Assembly: GCA_032207245.1 (NCBI GenBank)
Contig: CM063498.1
Location: forward strand, 51,544,091-51,608,090
Reading direction: 5' to 3'
Length of the DNA stretch: 64,000 nt
Source of the DNA: Pardosa pseudoannulata
Taxonomy: Eukaryota > Arthropoda > Arachnida > Araneae > Lycosidae
In this document: piece after piece, positions 1 through 55,080 of the stretch
Layout of the letters: every line of letters begins with the position of its first letter
Position numbering within the stretch: position 1 is the first letter of the stretch
The notes under the pieces: model-generated
What the model saw: only the letters and a program-made list of their open reading frames with translations
Database searches by the model: none
Told to the model about the DNA's origin: nothing
Program-made: the position numbers and the translations under genes

Positions 1-46
1 CAGTATGTGGTGAAACTAGTTGTGGTCTCTATGGTTAAGTTTAGTT

Positions 47-157
47 TGGTTATTTAGAACACTATGTTATCCTTTTTGCTACACAAGGACTAATGAGACT
101 GGGAGACCTACTACTTAAAATTCATGCTGAACGGTTACGAGCATTCATGACAGAATC
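47..157 (-). repeat. SINE-A, diverged partial copy
   Basis: This is a diverged body segment of the tRNA-derived SINE that is better preserved at 1572, 10269 and 41621. The recognisable blocks are the 'aaggactaatgaga' and 'cctacta.ttaaa' segments in minus orientation. The tRNA-like head is missing or unrecognisable, and no target-site duplication is visible. The remaining sequence from 158 to 850 shows nothing I can assign. Confidence 0.5.
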
Positions 158-879
158 AAATCCAAGAACATTTTTTAACGAAGAGAGACGTTTTATCCAT
201 TAGGCCACCGGTTGGTCACCCATGAACATTGCATTATAAAATTAAACTAGTTAAGGAGTCAATCCGTAAATGTACATCTAATTTTTGACAAGGATCTGGT
301 TTTAAACAATAGAATAATTGCTAGGAAGTAATTCTTCACGGTTTAAGTTCTTTTGTTGCTTTGTTAAAGAAATTGCCCATTTTCAGCCCTAAGCAGTGCT
401 TCTGAATGCCTGAGAGACATCAGTCACGTTATCCAATTACAGTCTTTTATGTAGTTCTGATCATTTCGTGATTTCATGCAATTTATTCATCAATATATGT
501 TGCTTATCTCTATGAAATGGTAGATTTTTAGATGTTTTTCATAAATAACAGACAGATCACTAGAACTCATTGAAGAATCTATGATTCAATTTGATATTAC
601 AACCTGATATTTGTCCTTCTGTAACCGGTAAATATTGTGGATCAAGTTATTACGAATAGTTGGATTAAGAAAGTTGAAACAGAAGTTCGATTTTAGCGTT
701 TTTAAGAAGAAAGAATATTGGGTCGTGCCACCTCCTGCTACAGGAGATACATATACAATGATCTATTATGACTCTACCTACAGATATAGGTTAAAATATT
801 AACAAAATTTAGTTCATTAAATCAAATATTAGTTGCTAAAACTTGAAATTATCATAATTTCAATAGCCTACATTTTAAA

Positions 880-1366
880 AAAAATTATGTAGTTCAAATA
901 TAAATATTTAGGTTTAAATTAAGTTTATACCTACAGTTTTCAAAAAAATTTAAACTTAATTTTCTCGTTTCTTTCAAATGTATGGTGCAGACACTTTCAA
1001 TATAAGAAATTTCCCTTTCAAAATAAAAAAAAATTCTCACTGAGAGAATTTCTTATACTGATTTTTTTTTATATTTCATACATCCCATTCAATTTTTCCA
1101 AATCCCAAATTCAAATTCTAAAAATTTATGTAGTTGAACTATAATTATTTGGGTTTAAATTAAGTTTATACCTAAAATTTTCAAAAAAATTTAAATTTAA
1201 TTTTCTCGTTTCTTTCAAATGTATGGGTGAGGACACTTTCAATATAAGAAATTTCCCTTTCAATATAAAAAATTCTCAGAGAGAATTTCTTATACTATTT
1301 TTTTTTATATTTCTTACATCCCATTCAATATAAGAAATTCTCACTGAGAGAGTTTCTTATATTGAA
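880..1366. repeat. AT-rich tandem duplication with hairpins
   Basis: Two direct copies of roughly 240 bp lie head to tail, about 886-1122 and 1123-1364. Both carry the same order of blocks: a 'tttaaattaagtttatacct' segment, 'tttctcgtttctttcaaatg', then a short palindrome. The palindromes pair 'ttctcactgagagaa'-type arms. The best is at about 1326-1364, where a 'caatataagaaa' arm faces 'tttcttatattg'. No protein coding is seen. It could be a decayed inverted-repeat transposon end. Confidence 0.6.
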
Positions 1367-1571
1367 TGTGAAAAATATGTTTAAATATATCTTTATATAC
1401 AAAAGCTACTCGTAAAAAAAATTATAAATTATTTGATAAATAAGCGAATCACCCAATAGAGCGGATGCCCAGTTATCTTAGATTTCTTCATTTAAATCAT
1501 ACTTTTTCCTCTTTCGGAAAACATTTATTGAAATCTTAATTTTTTTTTTAAACTTTTGTACTCGTGTTTAT

Positions 1572-1761
1572 GCCGAACGATGGCCGAATGGTTAGGGTGC
1601 TGGCCTTCGGACCCGTAGTTCGTGGGTTCGAATCCCACGGTGGCATGGATGTTCGTAGCTATTCGGAATCGGCTTTAAGCAGTAGGTCCGGTCTCATTAG
1701 CCCTCGTGTTGCAAAAAGTGGACCGTAGCCCTCCAAACCAATTTAATTTAATTTAATTTAA
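1572..1761 (+). mobile_element. SINE-A, intact copy with 14-bp target duplication
   Basis: This is a tRNA-derived SINE of about 190 bp. The head contains a box A-like segment (tggccgaatggttagggtgc) and a perfect box B (ggttcgaatcc), so an internal RNA polymerase III promoter is likely. A tRNA-unrelated body follows (ggtccggtctcattagccc), ending in an (ATTTA)n-like tail. The element is bracketed by the identical 14-mer gtactcgtgtttat at 1558-1571 and 1762-1775, the signature of LINE-dependent retroposition. Other copies lie at 10269, 21768, 38648, 41621 and, diverged, at 47 and 4036. Confidence 0.85.
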
Positions 1762-1889
1762 GTACTCGTGTTTATTTTAACCCTTTCTCCCTATGCGCAA
1801 GCCGCTACTGATTTGCTTGTAAGATGTCCGGGTAATCTTGTTTCTCTCTGGATTGGATTGTTTCACCCACATATTTCCTAATTTTAATA

Positions 1890-2674
1890 CAGTAGAACTT
1901 CTTTTTAACGACCCCAAGATACAATGACCCCTTCATTTGAACGACCATCTTAAAAAGACCCAATTATTTTACCATAGGAATAATGTTAATTTTGAATCAT
2001 TACAACGACCCCAAGCGTATTATTTTTCGTTAGAACGACCACCAATTTTAGTCCACAGAACTCATGAGCAAGTGGGCTATTTCAAAATTATTGTACTGTG
2101 GTGCAATTTCAAGAAATCTCTACTTCTCTCTTTGTGTTTGCTTAAAGGAGGGGAGGGGGCGTAACGAAAAGGGGAGAACTAAATGTTCAATTATCTTTTG
2201 ATGAGTTTGATGCTGTAGACGAAACTGCTGCGGAGAAAATTTGAATGAGGACGATTTTATTGGCCGTATTACCGGAAACGAAGAAATCTGCGATTCCGAA
2301 GGCGGAGAAGAAATCGTCCAAGCTTTTGAAAAAGTGAATGAAAAAGAAGCCTTCAATGCAATCATTGCCTTTCGTCAATATTTTGAAGAACAATTTAATT
2401 CTGAAGATTTCCTCCAAAATCTAACGGATATGGAATCAGTGATAATGAAATACTCCCAAATAACTTGAAACAGGCTTCAATCAAAGAGTTTCTTTCAAAA
2501 ATTCAGTAATAGAAATAAAAATAAACAGAAGTGTTCTTTAGGTATGTATGTACTGTTGCATCATTTCTTTGCTCATTTTTAAAAATTATTTTTTCAATTC
2601 GTTACAACGACCTTTCGTTACAACGATCATGTGATGTTGGTCCCACAGGGGATCGTTAAACCGAGGTTCTACTG
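1890..2674 (+). mobile_element. pogo/Tigger-like DNA transposon, decayed
   Basis: The terminal inverted repeats begin CAGTAGAAC and are followed by repeated 'aacgacc' motifs. The element is flanked by TA on both sides (1888-1889 and 2675-2676), the target duplication of the Tc1/mariner-pogo superfamily. Length is 785 bp, so most of the transposase is deleted; only a C-terminal acidic fragment remains at 2241-2468. A second copy in the opposite orientation lies at 3064-3650. Confidence 0.75.
2241..2468 (+). pseudogene. Transposase C-terminal tail remnant (pogo/Tigger type)
   Basis: An open stretch of about 75 residues is rich in Asp/Glu and contains 'AFRQYFEEQF' and 'VIMKYSQIT'. Acidic, helical C-terminal tails of this type are typical of Tigger/CENP-B-like DDE transposases, where they follow the catalytic domain. 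There is no catalytic triad, and the reading frame upstream is broken. It lies inside the element bounded by CAGTAGAAC inverted repeats. A host function is not supported. Confidence 0.5.
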
Positions 2675-3063
2675 TATCAAATTAGGCGTGTAGGTGGCTA
2701 CTAAATGAAAGCTTACTTTCTACTGTTTTTACTGTCTTACTTTCTCTTCTCTTCTGATTAATACACTTTTTTTTACGTGTTTTGTATCATTAAGAGACTT
2801 ATTTTCTTTCAGTGATTGGCATTTCTATACTATTTTACTTAGTAATTATATCGATGCAACCACTTTTTAATTTAAAAATATGGCAGCGTATGTAGAACGT
2901 ATTCAGATAATTGCTTGTGATTCAAACTGAGACTCCGATTCAGAATCTAAAATATCTGTAAATGACTCTAGTAGTAATTAGAGTTTGCAACATGACTTAT
3001 AAAAATTATAATTATCATAGTACAGATGGCTTCAGCAAAGTAAGGCAGTTTTTTTTTAAATTA

Positions 3064-3650
3064 CAATAGAACCTCCGTTTAACAACCCCGTGTGGTACTA
3101 GCATCACATGGTCGTTGTAACGAATTGAAAAAATAATAAAAAAAACTTGAGCAAAAAAATGATGGAACAGTACATACTTAGAGAACACTTCTATTTATTT
3201 GTATTTCCATTACTGAATTAAAAAAAAAGTCTTTGATTGACGCCTGTTTCAAGTTATGTGGGAATTTTTCCTTATCACTGATTCCATATCCGTTAGATTT
3301 GAAGGAAATCTTCAGAATTAAATTGTCCTTCAAAATATTAACGCAAGGCATTGATTGCATTGAAGGCTTCTTTTTCAATCACTTTTTCAAAAGCTTGTAC
3401 GATTTCTTCTCCGTTGTCAGAATCGAATTGAAGTTGCAACACAGTACAATAATTTTGAAATAGCCGGCTTGATCATGAGTTCTGCTGACTAAAATTGGCG
3501 GTCGCTCTAACGAAAAATAATACGCTTGGGGTCGTTGTAATGATTCAAAATTAACACTATTCCTATGGTAAAATATTTGGGATTTTTTAAGATGGTCGTT
3601 CTAACAAAGGGGTTGTTGGATCGTGGGGTCGTTAAAAAAAGGTTCTACTT
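3064..3650 (-). mobile_element. pogo/Tigger-like element, inverted second copy
   Basis: This is the reverse-complement relative of the element at 1890-2674. The shared blocks are the 'aacgacc' end motifs, the 'ttgaatcattacaacgaccc' block and the decayed transposase tail (minus-strand remnant near 3178-3460). The ends are imperfect (caatagaacc at the left). The two copies, about 390 bp apart and inverted, could pair as a long hairpin in RNA or single-stranded DNA. Confidence 0.65.
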
Positions 3651-4035
3651 TAGTTGTAATAATCCTCGGATCCACAAAAAAGGAGGAATATAAATGTAAT
3701 TGGAAAAAAAATTACAAAGTAATTGCGCATTTTTATATTTACAACTGTCATAGTAGCTTACGTATTAGGCTGTCATGCCGGAAAAAACGACAACTTAGAG
3801 AGAGAAAACTATTATTTACATTAAAATAAAAAAAATTATCCTGAATGCTTAAATACATTAGAAAATGTTAATATTTATAACATATTAAATAATTTATAAT
3901 TGTAAAATTGGTAAAAAAAGTCTATAAAAATGTGTCTTTTTTATTGAATTCTGGAAAAAAATGAAACTGATGAAACTGATGAATGAAACTGATAACCGGT
4001 CAAAATGAAGAGTCCTATTTTGCCACCAATTACAA

Positions 4036-4175
4036 AACCAATATTGGACACTATGGTATACTGTTTTGCTTATGAGGGTCAATGAGACAGGGACCTACTT
4101 CTAAAAGCCGATTCCGAATGACTATAGATATCCATGCCAGCAGTGGGACCGTGAACTCCGGTACAAGATACTCTG
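4036..4175 (-). repeat. SINE-A fragment
   Basis: This minus-strand copy of the SINE-A body and part of the head contains 'caatgagacagggacctac', 'aaagccgattccgaa' and 'ccatgcc...gtgggacc'. The box B region is mutated and the head is truncated. No target duplication is recognised. Confidence 0.6.
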
Positions 4176-4321
4176 GTACTCTTGCCAAGATACCGGTACT
4201 CTGCTATTTAGCCCTCGCTCAGCAAGTAATTAGAAGACATAATATCATATCTACTGCTTAATTTTTCATAGTGTTTTTTTTCTTTGGTTGGATTTACCTT
4301 AACCCCCTTTTAATACTTATA

Positions 4322-5259
4322 CAGTGAAACCTCTCTGAGCGGCCACCCATCCGTACCGAGAATATTTGGCCGCTTAGAGGGGTTGGCCGCTCTGAAGGGT
4401 TTTATTTACTATTATAAGATAATTACTATAATGTGTAATATAAACAAGTCTGATATATATTCCTTATGTAAATGAAATTTAAAACTTATCTCAAGAAAAA
4501 ATATTACTTTATTTCATGTTTCTTTACATTTTTTTAAAAAAAAGGCTACAATTTGTTACTGTTTGTTCTGTAGTCTTCGTACTCCTTGAAAATGAGATTA
4601 TTTTCTTTAATGACTTTGCTGATTTCCGTTCTTTTGCAGTTAAATAATTCAGCTAACTTTCTTGCCGATTTGCCATTCTCATGTTCAAGCAGAACTTCAA
4701 TGCTCTGCTCGAGATTTAGAAAAACACATTTCGACATCGTTGCAACTCTGATCACTGGCGAACTAATGAAATGAAACTGGTGTGAATGACATTTTTGCTG
4801 ACAGAGGTGCAATTCTTCCTTAACTTTACCGACTGTAATTCCAAACAAAGGCCCTAGGACACCTCCAACGCTTGATTCTTCAGTTCCTCCCTCAGTTTCT
4901 ATGAATGGTGCAATAGGGAGTCCCTATATGGATGGTGTGGGGAGAATACAAAAGAGATAACAGATATAATTTAAAGGGGACCGCGAGAATGGATTTCTCA
5001 AATTATTCCTTTGTCTTATATCCGACCATTAACCTGACCTTGAGTTTTTTCGCTCAAAATTAAACCACGGAGTGAGTAGGATTTCCCGAAAAATGAAAGG
5101 GGCAATCCCACTTGGTGGTCGTTTAGAGGGGATCGGGTGGCCGCTGATACAGGTTATTTTACCATTAGGTCTATGAGTCGAAAAATCCGAGCCATGAAAA
5201 ATTGGCCATTTAGAAGGGTGGCCGCTATACAGGGGTGGCCTCTAGGAGAAGTTTCACTG
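4322..5259 (-). mobile_element. pogo-like DNA transposon upstream of the first coding exon
   Basis: The terminal inverted repeats read CAGTGAAACCTCT at the left and CAGTGAAACTTCT (reverse complement) at the right. Both are followed by a series of 'ggccgct'/'ggccac' motifs and flanked by TA (4320-4321 and 5260-5261). The 938-bp length is far below an autonomous element. It encodes only a minus-strand N-terminal DNA-binding fragment at 4546-4848. The right end is 92 bp before the first coding nucleotide of the ABC transporter gene, so it now forms the 3' end of the upstream intron. Confidence 0.8.
4546..4848 (-). pseudogene. CENP-B/pogo N-terminal HTH transposase fragment
   Basis: The last ~60 residues of this 100-residue stretch fit the CENP-B N-terminal (pogo/psq-like) helix-turn-helix: 'LNLEQSIEVLLEHENGKSAR' followed by 'LAELFNCKRTEISKVIKEN'. 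In pogo transposases this domain binds the terminal repeats. Nothing of the second HTH or the DDE catalytic domain remains in frame. It sits inside the TA-flanked element at 4322-5259 and is read on the minus strand. The residues before MSKCVF are probably not part of the original protein. Confidence 0.7.
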
Positions 5260-5351
5260 TATAATTATATAGGAATTTTGTTTTTTAAATTTCAACCATG
5301 CTATTTAACATTTCATCTTTAAATTAAATTTCTTTTAATATTTCAGACACC

Positions 5352-49569
<44,218 letters not shown>

Positions 49570-49745
49570 ATAGGAAACTGTTAGCGAAGAACAATTTGAG
49601 ATGATCGTCTCTCGTGCTTTTTAATTGGACTGTGATTTTTGTATATTTTATTTTTACATCTCACTCATTTATATTTATGTACCCTTTCACTTATTTAAAT
49701 AATGTATAAATATGTTAATAAATTATCATTTTTTACTGAATGAGA
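49570..49745 (+). terminator. 3' UTR with AATAAA polyadenylation signal
   Basis: A canonical AATAAA lies at 49717-49722, about 150 bp after the stop codon, and T-rich sequence follows. Cleavage would be expected at roughly 49735-49750. This gives a short 3' UTR if this site is used. The exact cleavage site cannot be read from the sequence. Confidence 0.7.
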
Positions 49746-50097
49746 AGTGTTGAATGTTCAAAAAATACATGTAGTAAAATACAGTGTCACTCGTAGCTTC
49801 CACATCACAGAAAAGACGTTAATTTATTCCATACTGGGGAATTACTTTATTAATCTCTTTAAATACCACTTAATTACCTTAGTTTGTTCCAAACGGTGAA
49901 ATTAATATCTTTCTTACGGAAAATTATCATAATATCTTTTTTTACCGAGAAATTACTGTAATCTCTTTCATACCCTGAAATTACTTTAATTTCTTTCATA
50001 TCGAGGAATTTCCTTTGAGGTCTTACGGAGATCATCAAAGAGCTGAAGATGAAAAGAGAGCTCTGTTTGGAACTCATGGGATTATTTTTTTGTTTTA

Positions 50098-50309
<212 letters not shown>

Positions 50310-50489
50310 TAAAGTCAATTACTACTTAGGCCAACAAAGAAAAATTTTATTTTAGTTCATTTTTATTAAATATTTACAATTAATATAAATATGTATATAC
50401 ATATGACAGAACCAACAACATTAACTGCTGAATAGAAAGCAAATTTCCTTGCAATTTTCCATTTTCTTTTCTGTATATGGTGTTGAACT

Positions 50490-50850
50490 ATTATTTTTGT
50501 TTGTTACTGTTTATTCGTTTTCCATTTTTTATCGTTTCTAATTTATGAAGCTGATGGTGGTCTCATTCTATCCATCTCTTGTAATGCTTCATTATGCAAG
50601 GAACCTTTCCAGGGAGTTTCGAGCAGCCCAGTTCTTCAATTAATAGTTCATCTAATGATTTCACATGACTCAAGGTGATATGTGATTGACCTGCTGCGAA
50701 GAGTTTTCGCCCTAGATATATTACTGAATAATCTACAATGATACCTTGCATCTTATGTATTGTTGATGCCCATGATAGTATTAATGGTAGCATTCTTCGT
50801 TCAGCAGTACCGTATCTGCGTTTGGCGGGTTAATGCATTGATATTGGATC
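50490..50850 (-). pseudogene. Helitron helicase (PIF1-like) C-terminal remnant
   Basis: The minus-strand translation reads 'RRYGTAERRM', 'LPLILSWASTIHKMQG', 'DYSVIYLGRKLFAAGQSHIT', 'LSHVKSLDELLIEELGCSKL'. This is the end of a PIF1-family helicase as found in Helitron RepHel proteins ('L.LAWA.TIHK.QG', 'G..YVA(L)SRV'). In motif VI the usual Arg is replaced by His (LSHV). No Rep domain or upstream helicase motifs are present, so the copy is dead. Confidence 0.85.
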
Positions 50851-50980
50851 GATTCTCTGAACATCATTATTGCCAAAGTTCTCAGTGAGTAATGGAAATT
50901 AATTAATTAAATTTAATTAATGAATTAAAGTTTGAAAAACTGTATTAATGGCTAGTGTCGTCCACTACAAGTTAAAAAAA

Positions 50981-51090
50981 ATGTATTTGAAATTGAGTGG
51001 ATAAATAAAAAGTATTTTATTAACGATTGAAAGTTTGAACAAGAAATATAAATATATATAGGGAGAATGTGAACTAATAGTAGGAATTCA
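50981..51090. repeat. Dispersed block shared with 33749-33868
   Basis: Same order of blocks as the copy in intron 6 ('agtattttattaa', 'ataaatatata', 'gaactaatagtaggaatt'). It lies about 130 bp beyond the Helitron remnant. Confidence 0.7.
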
Positions 51091-51164
51091 ATAAACGAAC
51101 TAGACAATGCACACAGGTGATAAATTTCCAAATTATATTAACATTTGACATTGTTATATACCAG

Positions 51165-51640
51165 AGGTGGCCAAGACGTCGACCGAAGACATTTTAGGTA
51201 GCCCGCGCGACCATCCCGATAATGACCTCGGATATTAACAATTTAATTTATGATTTATGACATAGAATTAATGAATTATTTAAAATAAAAATTTACTACA
51301 GTTTGAGCTTTAAAACCTTAAACAAACTGTGCAAATAATACAATGAATTGATTATTTTACAGTGGAGAATTAATTTCTGAGGAAAAGTTTCCAAATATTT
51401 ACAAATTGATTTTGTATTTGAAATCATACTTTGGATCGACGTGTCTTTGCAAATCTGCTTTTTCAACCATGAAAGCCATAAAAACCAAACATCGGTCGCG
51501 TTTAACATTTATTTAGATGAACATGTAATTTTGTGTTTATGCATTGCAGTAAGCTCGTGCCAGCCACAATATGATAAACTTGTAACAGATATACAGTGCC
51601 AAATTTCAACTAAACGAAGTGATTAGGATGGTCAATTTTT
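51165..51640 (+). pseudogene. hAT transposase C-terminal remnant
   Basis: At 51420-51626 the + strand reads 'FGSTCLCKSAFSTMKAIKTK', 'HRSRLTFIYLDEHV' and 'LCLCIAVSSCQPQYDKLV'. This is the hAT C-terminal dimerisation region of the ZBED5/SCAND3-like group ('YLCE.(A/S)FS.M..IK...RS.L....L...LR.A'). At 51164 'ccagaggtggccaa' resembles a hAT terminus (CAGAGGTGGC). The matching right end was not found with confidence. Confidence 0.75.
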
Positions 51641-52443
51641 CATATATGGCTACTTTGATTATTTTCGCCAGTAAAGTTTTATTTTGTAAATAGTAATATT
51701 AAGTTTTTTTAGAAACATTAGATAATTTATCATTTTTTCTTGTTACCTAATATAAATATATAAACACGTACGTTACGCTAATTTAGCTCTGCCATTGGTA
51801 GACCGCTTTCGATTTTTTAAATGTGGAGTAGACCACGGATCCCAAAAAATTGATACCATTTTTTCAATAACAAGTCCAAGAAGAACACGTCTCCGTAAGA
51901 ACTAAAAGAATGTTCCTTTGTGGAGTTATGAGTCCCTAAGGACAGTGCCAATTTGAAGGGATAAGTTTTTCTACGTTGGCGGTTTCAAGGGTTAAGGAGA
52001 CCAATTAGATTTTACAACTCTTCCGATTGGATGAAAGAAGTAAGATACAAAGAAATAATTTTTTAATTTTAAAATAAGGAAAGTCTAGAAAGAACGGGGT
52101 GTTCGAGAGTGGAGTCGAATCAAGGAGTGCAGAGAAGTCAGAAGTTGGAGGAGACGAATGTGACAGTGAGACTTCCGGAGTCCAAGCAGAATAGCCTTGA
52201 GTTAGACGGAGACTCCGGAAACGCCCGGATCATCTAGTGACTACCAGCAGTTTCCTACTTCAAATATTACGGCAGCACCTCAAATGCTAGGAAGGAAGCC
52301 CCTGACCAGACCGACGGAAGATTGTAATTTCTACCACACACACCCAATCCTGATAAGCTCTCAACCAGCAGTGTTCCTTTCACACTATATTACTCATAAA
52401 GGTGTTCATTTTTACATATATTTGAAATTGAGATTAGGTCCTG

Positions 52444-52445
<2 letters not shown>

Positions 52446-52539
<94 letters not shown>

Positions 52540-52545
52540 CTATAA
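52446..52545. repeat. (TA)n microsatellite
   Basis: About 45 TA units. The surrounding 51641-53340 shows no recognisable gene; 52080-52280 is purine-rich and somewhat GC-rich, of unknown origin. Confidence 0.93.
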
Positions 52546-53338
52546 TATATACCTAATTGGTGGAAAATTATTGTCAGACCTAAATTAGTGTGGCACCTAA
52601 ATTGACCGTGTTGATAAAGTAAAATTTATGAAGATTAAATCAGATTGTTTGTATATAGATGTATAAATATATCATTATAATAAATTTGCCTTTTTTATTT
52701 TTAAGCTGATTTCAGTTACTTTTAATTTAAATATTTTTTTTAGTTTATTTTCGTATATTCTGTAGTCTCTCAGAACTTCTGGTTGAATTTAGTACTTAAA
52801 TATTTTACGCAACGCAACCAAAATAATACTTAGTCTTTGTGACTAACCAAAATAAATACCAATATACATTTGATCACAGGTTAATACCTAAATATAAATG
52901 AGAACTACAAGACAGGATGAAGAGAGAAATGAACCTTAATTAGTACTATGTTTATTGACAGCACACGAAACTTTGTCGAAAAAAAAACACGAAAATGTCG
53001 AAATAAAACTTTGTCGAAAATTTGTCGTCATTTATATGTGAGCAAAGTGAAAGTGAACGTGTACATACGATAGAACATTCATTTTTAGGTATCACACTAT
53101 CAACTTGCATAAAGAGATATCAATTACAAAATGTTTTTAATATTAAGTATCAGTCTAAATACCAGTATAAAACAAATAAGTATAAACTAATAAGTTTTAA
53201 TATAAAACTTTAAATACAGTTATAAACAACTGATTTATTCAGTATCGTATTTTAGCCTTCTAAATTCATTTTCTGTATTCATTGTCATTCACATTCAATG
53301 TTTCCTCTTCCCATTCCTCTGAAAAAGATGAATCAAGG

Positions 53339-53340
<2 letters not shown>

Positions 53341-53427
<87 letters not shown>
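53341..53427. repeat. (TA)n(TG)n compound microsatellite
   Basis: About 26 TA units then 17 GT units. It forms the left boundary of repeat M2 copy 2. Confidence 0.95.
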
Positions 53428-53430
<3 letters not shown>

Positions 53431-53897
53431 ATCCATTTTTATAAAACTCCTTGTCAAGGATCAAATCTCAACAGCTAGCAGTAATAAAAATGCAGTCTAA
53501 CCGACATTGAAGAGAACGGCACCAGTCTAATTGAAACTTTATTCCAGAGCACATCTATTCTACTAACCGACAAATAAAGAATAGACACAGAGATCACTCT
53601 GATCGAACAGAGGTGCACCTAAGAGCAAAGACAGAAATAATTTTCTCACGGTAAAAAAAAAAATTAGTAAGCGAATTAAATGCAATATCATCAAAACCGC
53701 GAAGACCATTTGCCACCGATTGCTGGGAAACGTGTTGAACAGACAGAAAGTTTACAGTTTTAGGACAGAAAGGAATCTTAAGTGGAAAATACTCCTTTGA
53801 TTAAACTATTTAGAGGCTGGGAAAAAGTTTTAAAGGAATTAGAATGGGACAGAGGAGGTTTTTAAGGAAATATTAAAGTTAAATAATTTTGATATAT

Positions 53898-53898
<1 letters not shown>
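53428..53898 (+). repeat. Repeat M2, copy 2 (microsatellite-bounded)
   Basis: Collinear with the reverse complement of 33181-33618 from 'taatcca..tttataaaact' to 'agttaaataattttgatata'. Both boundaries are dinucleotide microsatellites. Non-coding. Confidence 0.8.
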
Positions 53899-53964
<66 letters not shown>

Positions 53965-53973
53965 TATATATAT
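53899..53973. repeat. (TA)n tract, left part split by an LTR
   Basis: TA microsatellite that continues in kind at 54782-54842 after the solo LTR. Before that insertion both parts were probably one tract. Confidence 0.9.
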
Positions 53974-54778
53974 TGTAGCGTTCTGGAACTCTAATTGAGA
54001 CCAAAAAAGGATAGCGGAGGCCTACGTACAAACTAAAGATGTTTTAGATACACAATGTTGAAGGTATTATAAATATCGATGAAATGATGAATATCTACAG
54101 ATGAAAATGATGATCGCTACAGGAATCAGATTCCTAATCGTTTGGAGAGAAAAAGGGAGGGATGACACTCTCAGTCGCTCGCCTCGACATTCTCGGCTCA
54201 TTAGTTCACAGGAGACTCGACCGGTAAAAATTTCTCTCCGGGCTTCGAACTCTGGTCTTTTTATATCGTCGTCTGACCGCAAATTTTCATATCGTTGATC
54301 GGACAGCTGGTTGATGACGTGGTAGGGAAACCGTTTGTAGAACTCTAGCCGGACAGGTGCAAGCCGAGTTCCAAGGGAAATTTTCAGTAATAGGGAACAA
54401 TCTCGCAGATCAATCATCGATGTATCTACACAAACCTTCGAAGAACAAGGTAGGAAAGTATTGCTGTTTCCCTTACTATGTAGAGGATTTCTGTCATCTG
54501 AGACTCTTTCTTCGGGATGCCATTGAAACGAACCTTGGAAACACTTCGCCAGCATTCTAATGAATTTTTCAGACACAATGATTGAGATGGTCCTCGGTGT
54601 TAACAATCCTATATTCAGCATCCTATTCTGCGCGAAACAACTTCCTTTCACTAGGTAAAGATGAGCTCAGTTCAAATGCTCACAAAAGGCACTTTTGCTA
54701 TTCTTCTACGTTAGGCCGGTTTTTCTCACGGTCGTAGATAAGTCTGTATCCGGAAATTTAATGTAACCAGAATTAGTT

Positions 54779-54781
<3 letters not shown>
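53974..54781 (-). mobile_element. Solo LTR inserted in a (TA)n microsatellite
   Basis: On the minus strand the 808-bp block starts TGTAACTAATTCTGG and ends GTTCCAGAACGCTACA, i.e. TG...CA with TGTA(A/G)C inverted ends. The flanks are ATAT on each side, within the interrupted (TA)n. No internal retroelement sequence or second LTR adjoins, so it is read as a solo LTR. A 194-residue minus-strand open frame (54067-54651) lies inside and shows no known domain. Confidence 0.68.
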
Positions 54782-54845
<64 letters not shown>

Positions 54846-54863
54846 TTTGTGTGTGTGTATGAA
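54782..54863. repeat. (TA)n tract, right part, with (GT)n
   Basis: About 30 TA units then gtgtgtgt. Right flank of the solo LTR. Confidence 0.9.
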
Positions 54864-54894
54864 TGTGTAATATAGCAAAATTATTACATCTAAA

Positions 54895-55080
54895 ATATAT
54901 CTAAAATTCTTCTTTTCCCCTTCCCATTCTTTAATGTTTAATTTCCCAGCCATAAAATATTAGATTTTAAAGGAGTGTTGGATGACTTAATATTCCGTTT
55001 AGCAGTCTCCCAAAGCTAACTCTGAAATAAAGGCTAATTTTCTGTCCACTTTCCAAATTTTCCAGCTGTTAAATAAACTA
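54895..55080 (-). repeat. Repeat M2, partial diverged copy
   Basis: Contains 'ttttctgtccac', 'ttccagctgtta' and 'cttcccattcttta', in the order seen in the minus-oriented M2 at 33181-33618. It again starts just beyond a TA/GT microsatellite. Confidence 0.5.

Noticed and set aside
1572..1645. tRNA gene (also the heads at 10380-10452, 21768 and 41621)
   Set aside because: Boxes A and B are good, but the acceptor stem does not close and the same head is followed by the same unrelated body and flanked by target duplications. It is a SINE.
54067..54651. 194-residue minus-strand open frame as a gene
   Set aside because: It lies wholly within the probable solo LTR and shows no domain, repeat-free homology or splice context that I recognise.
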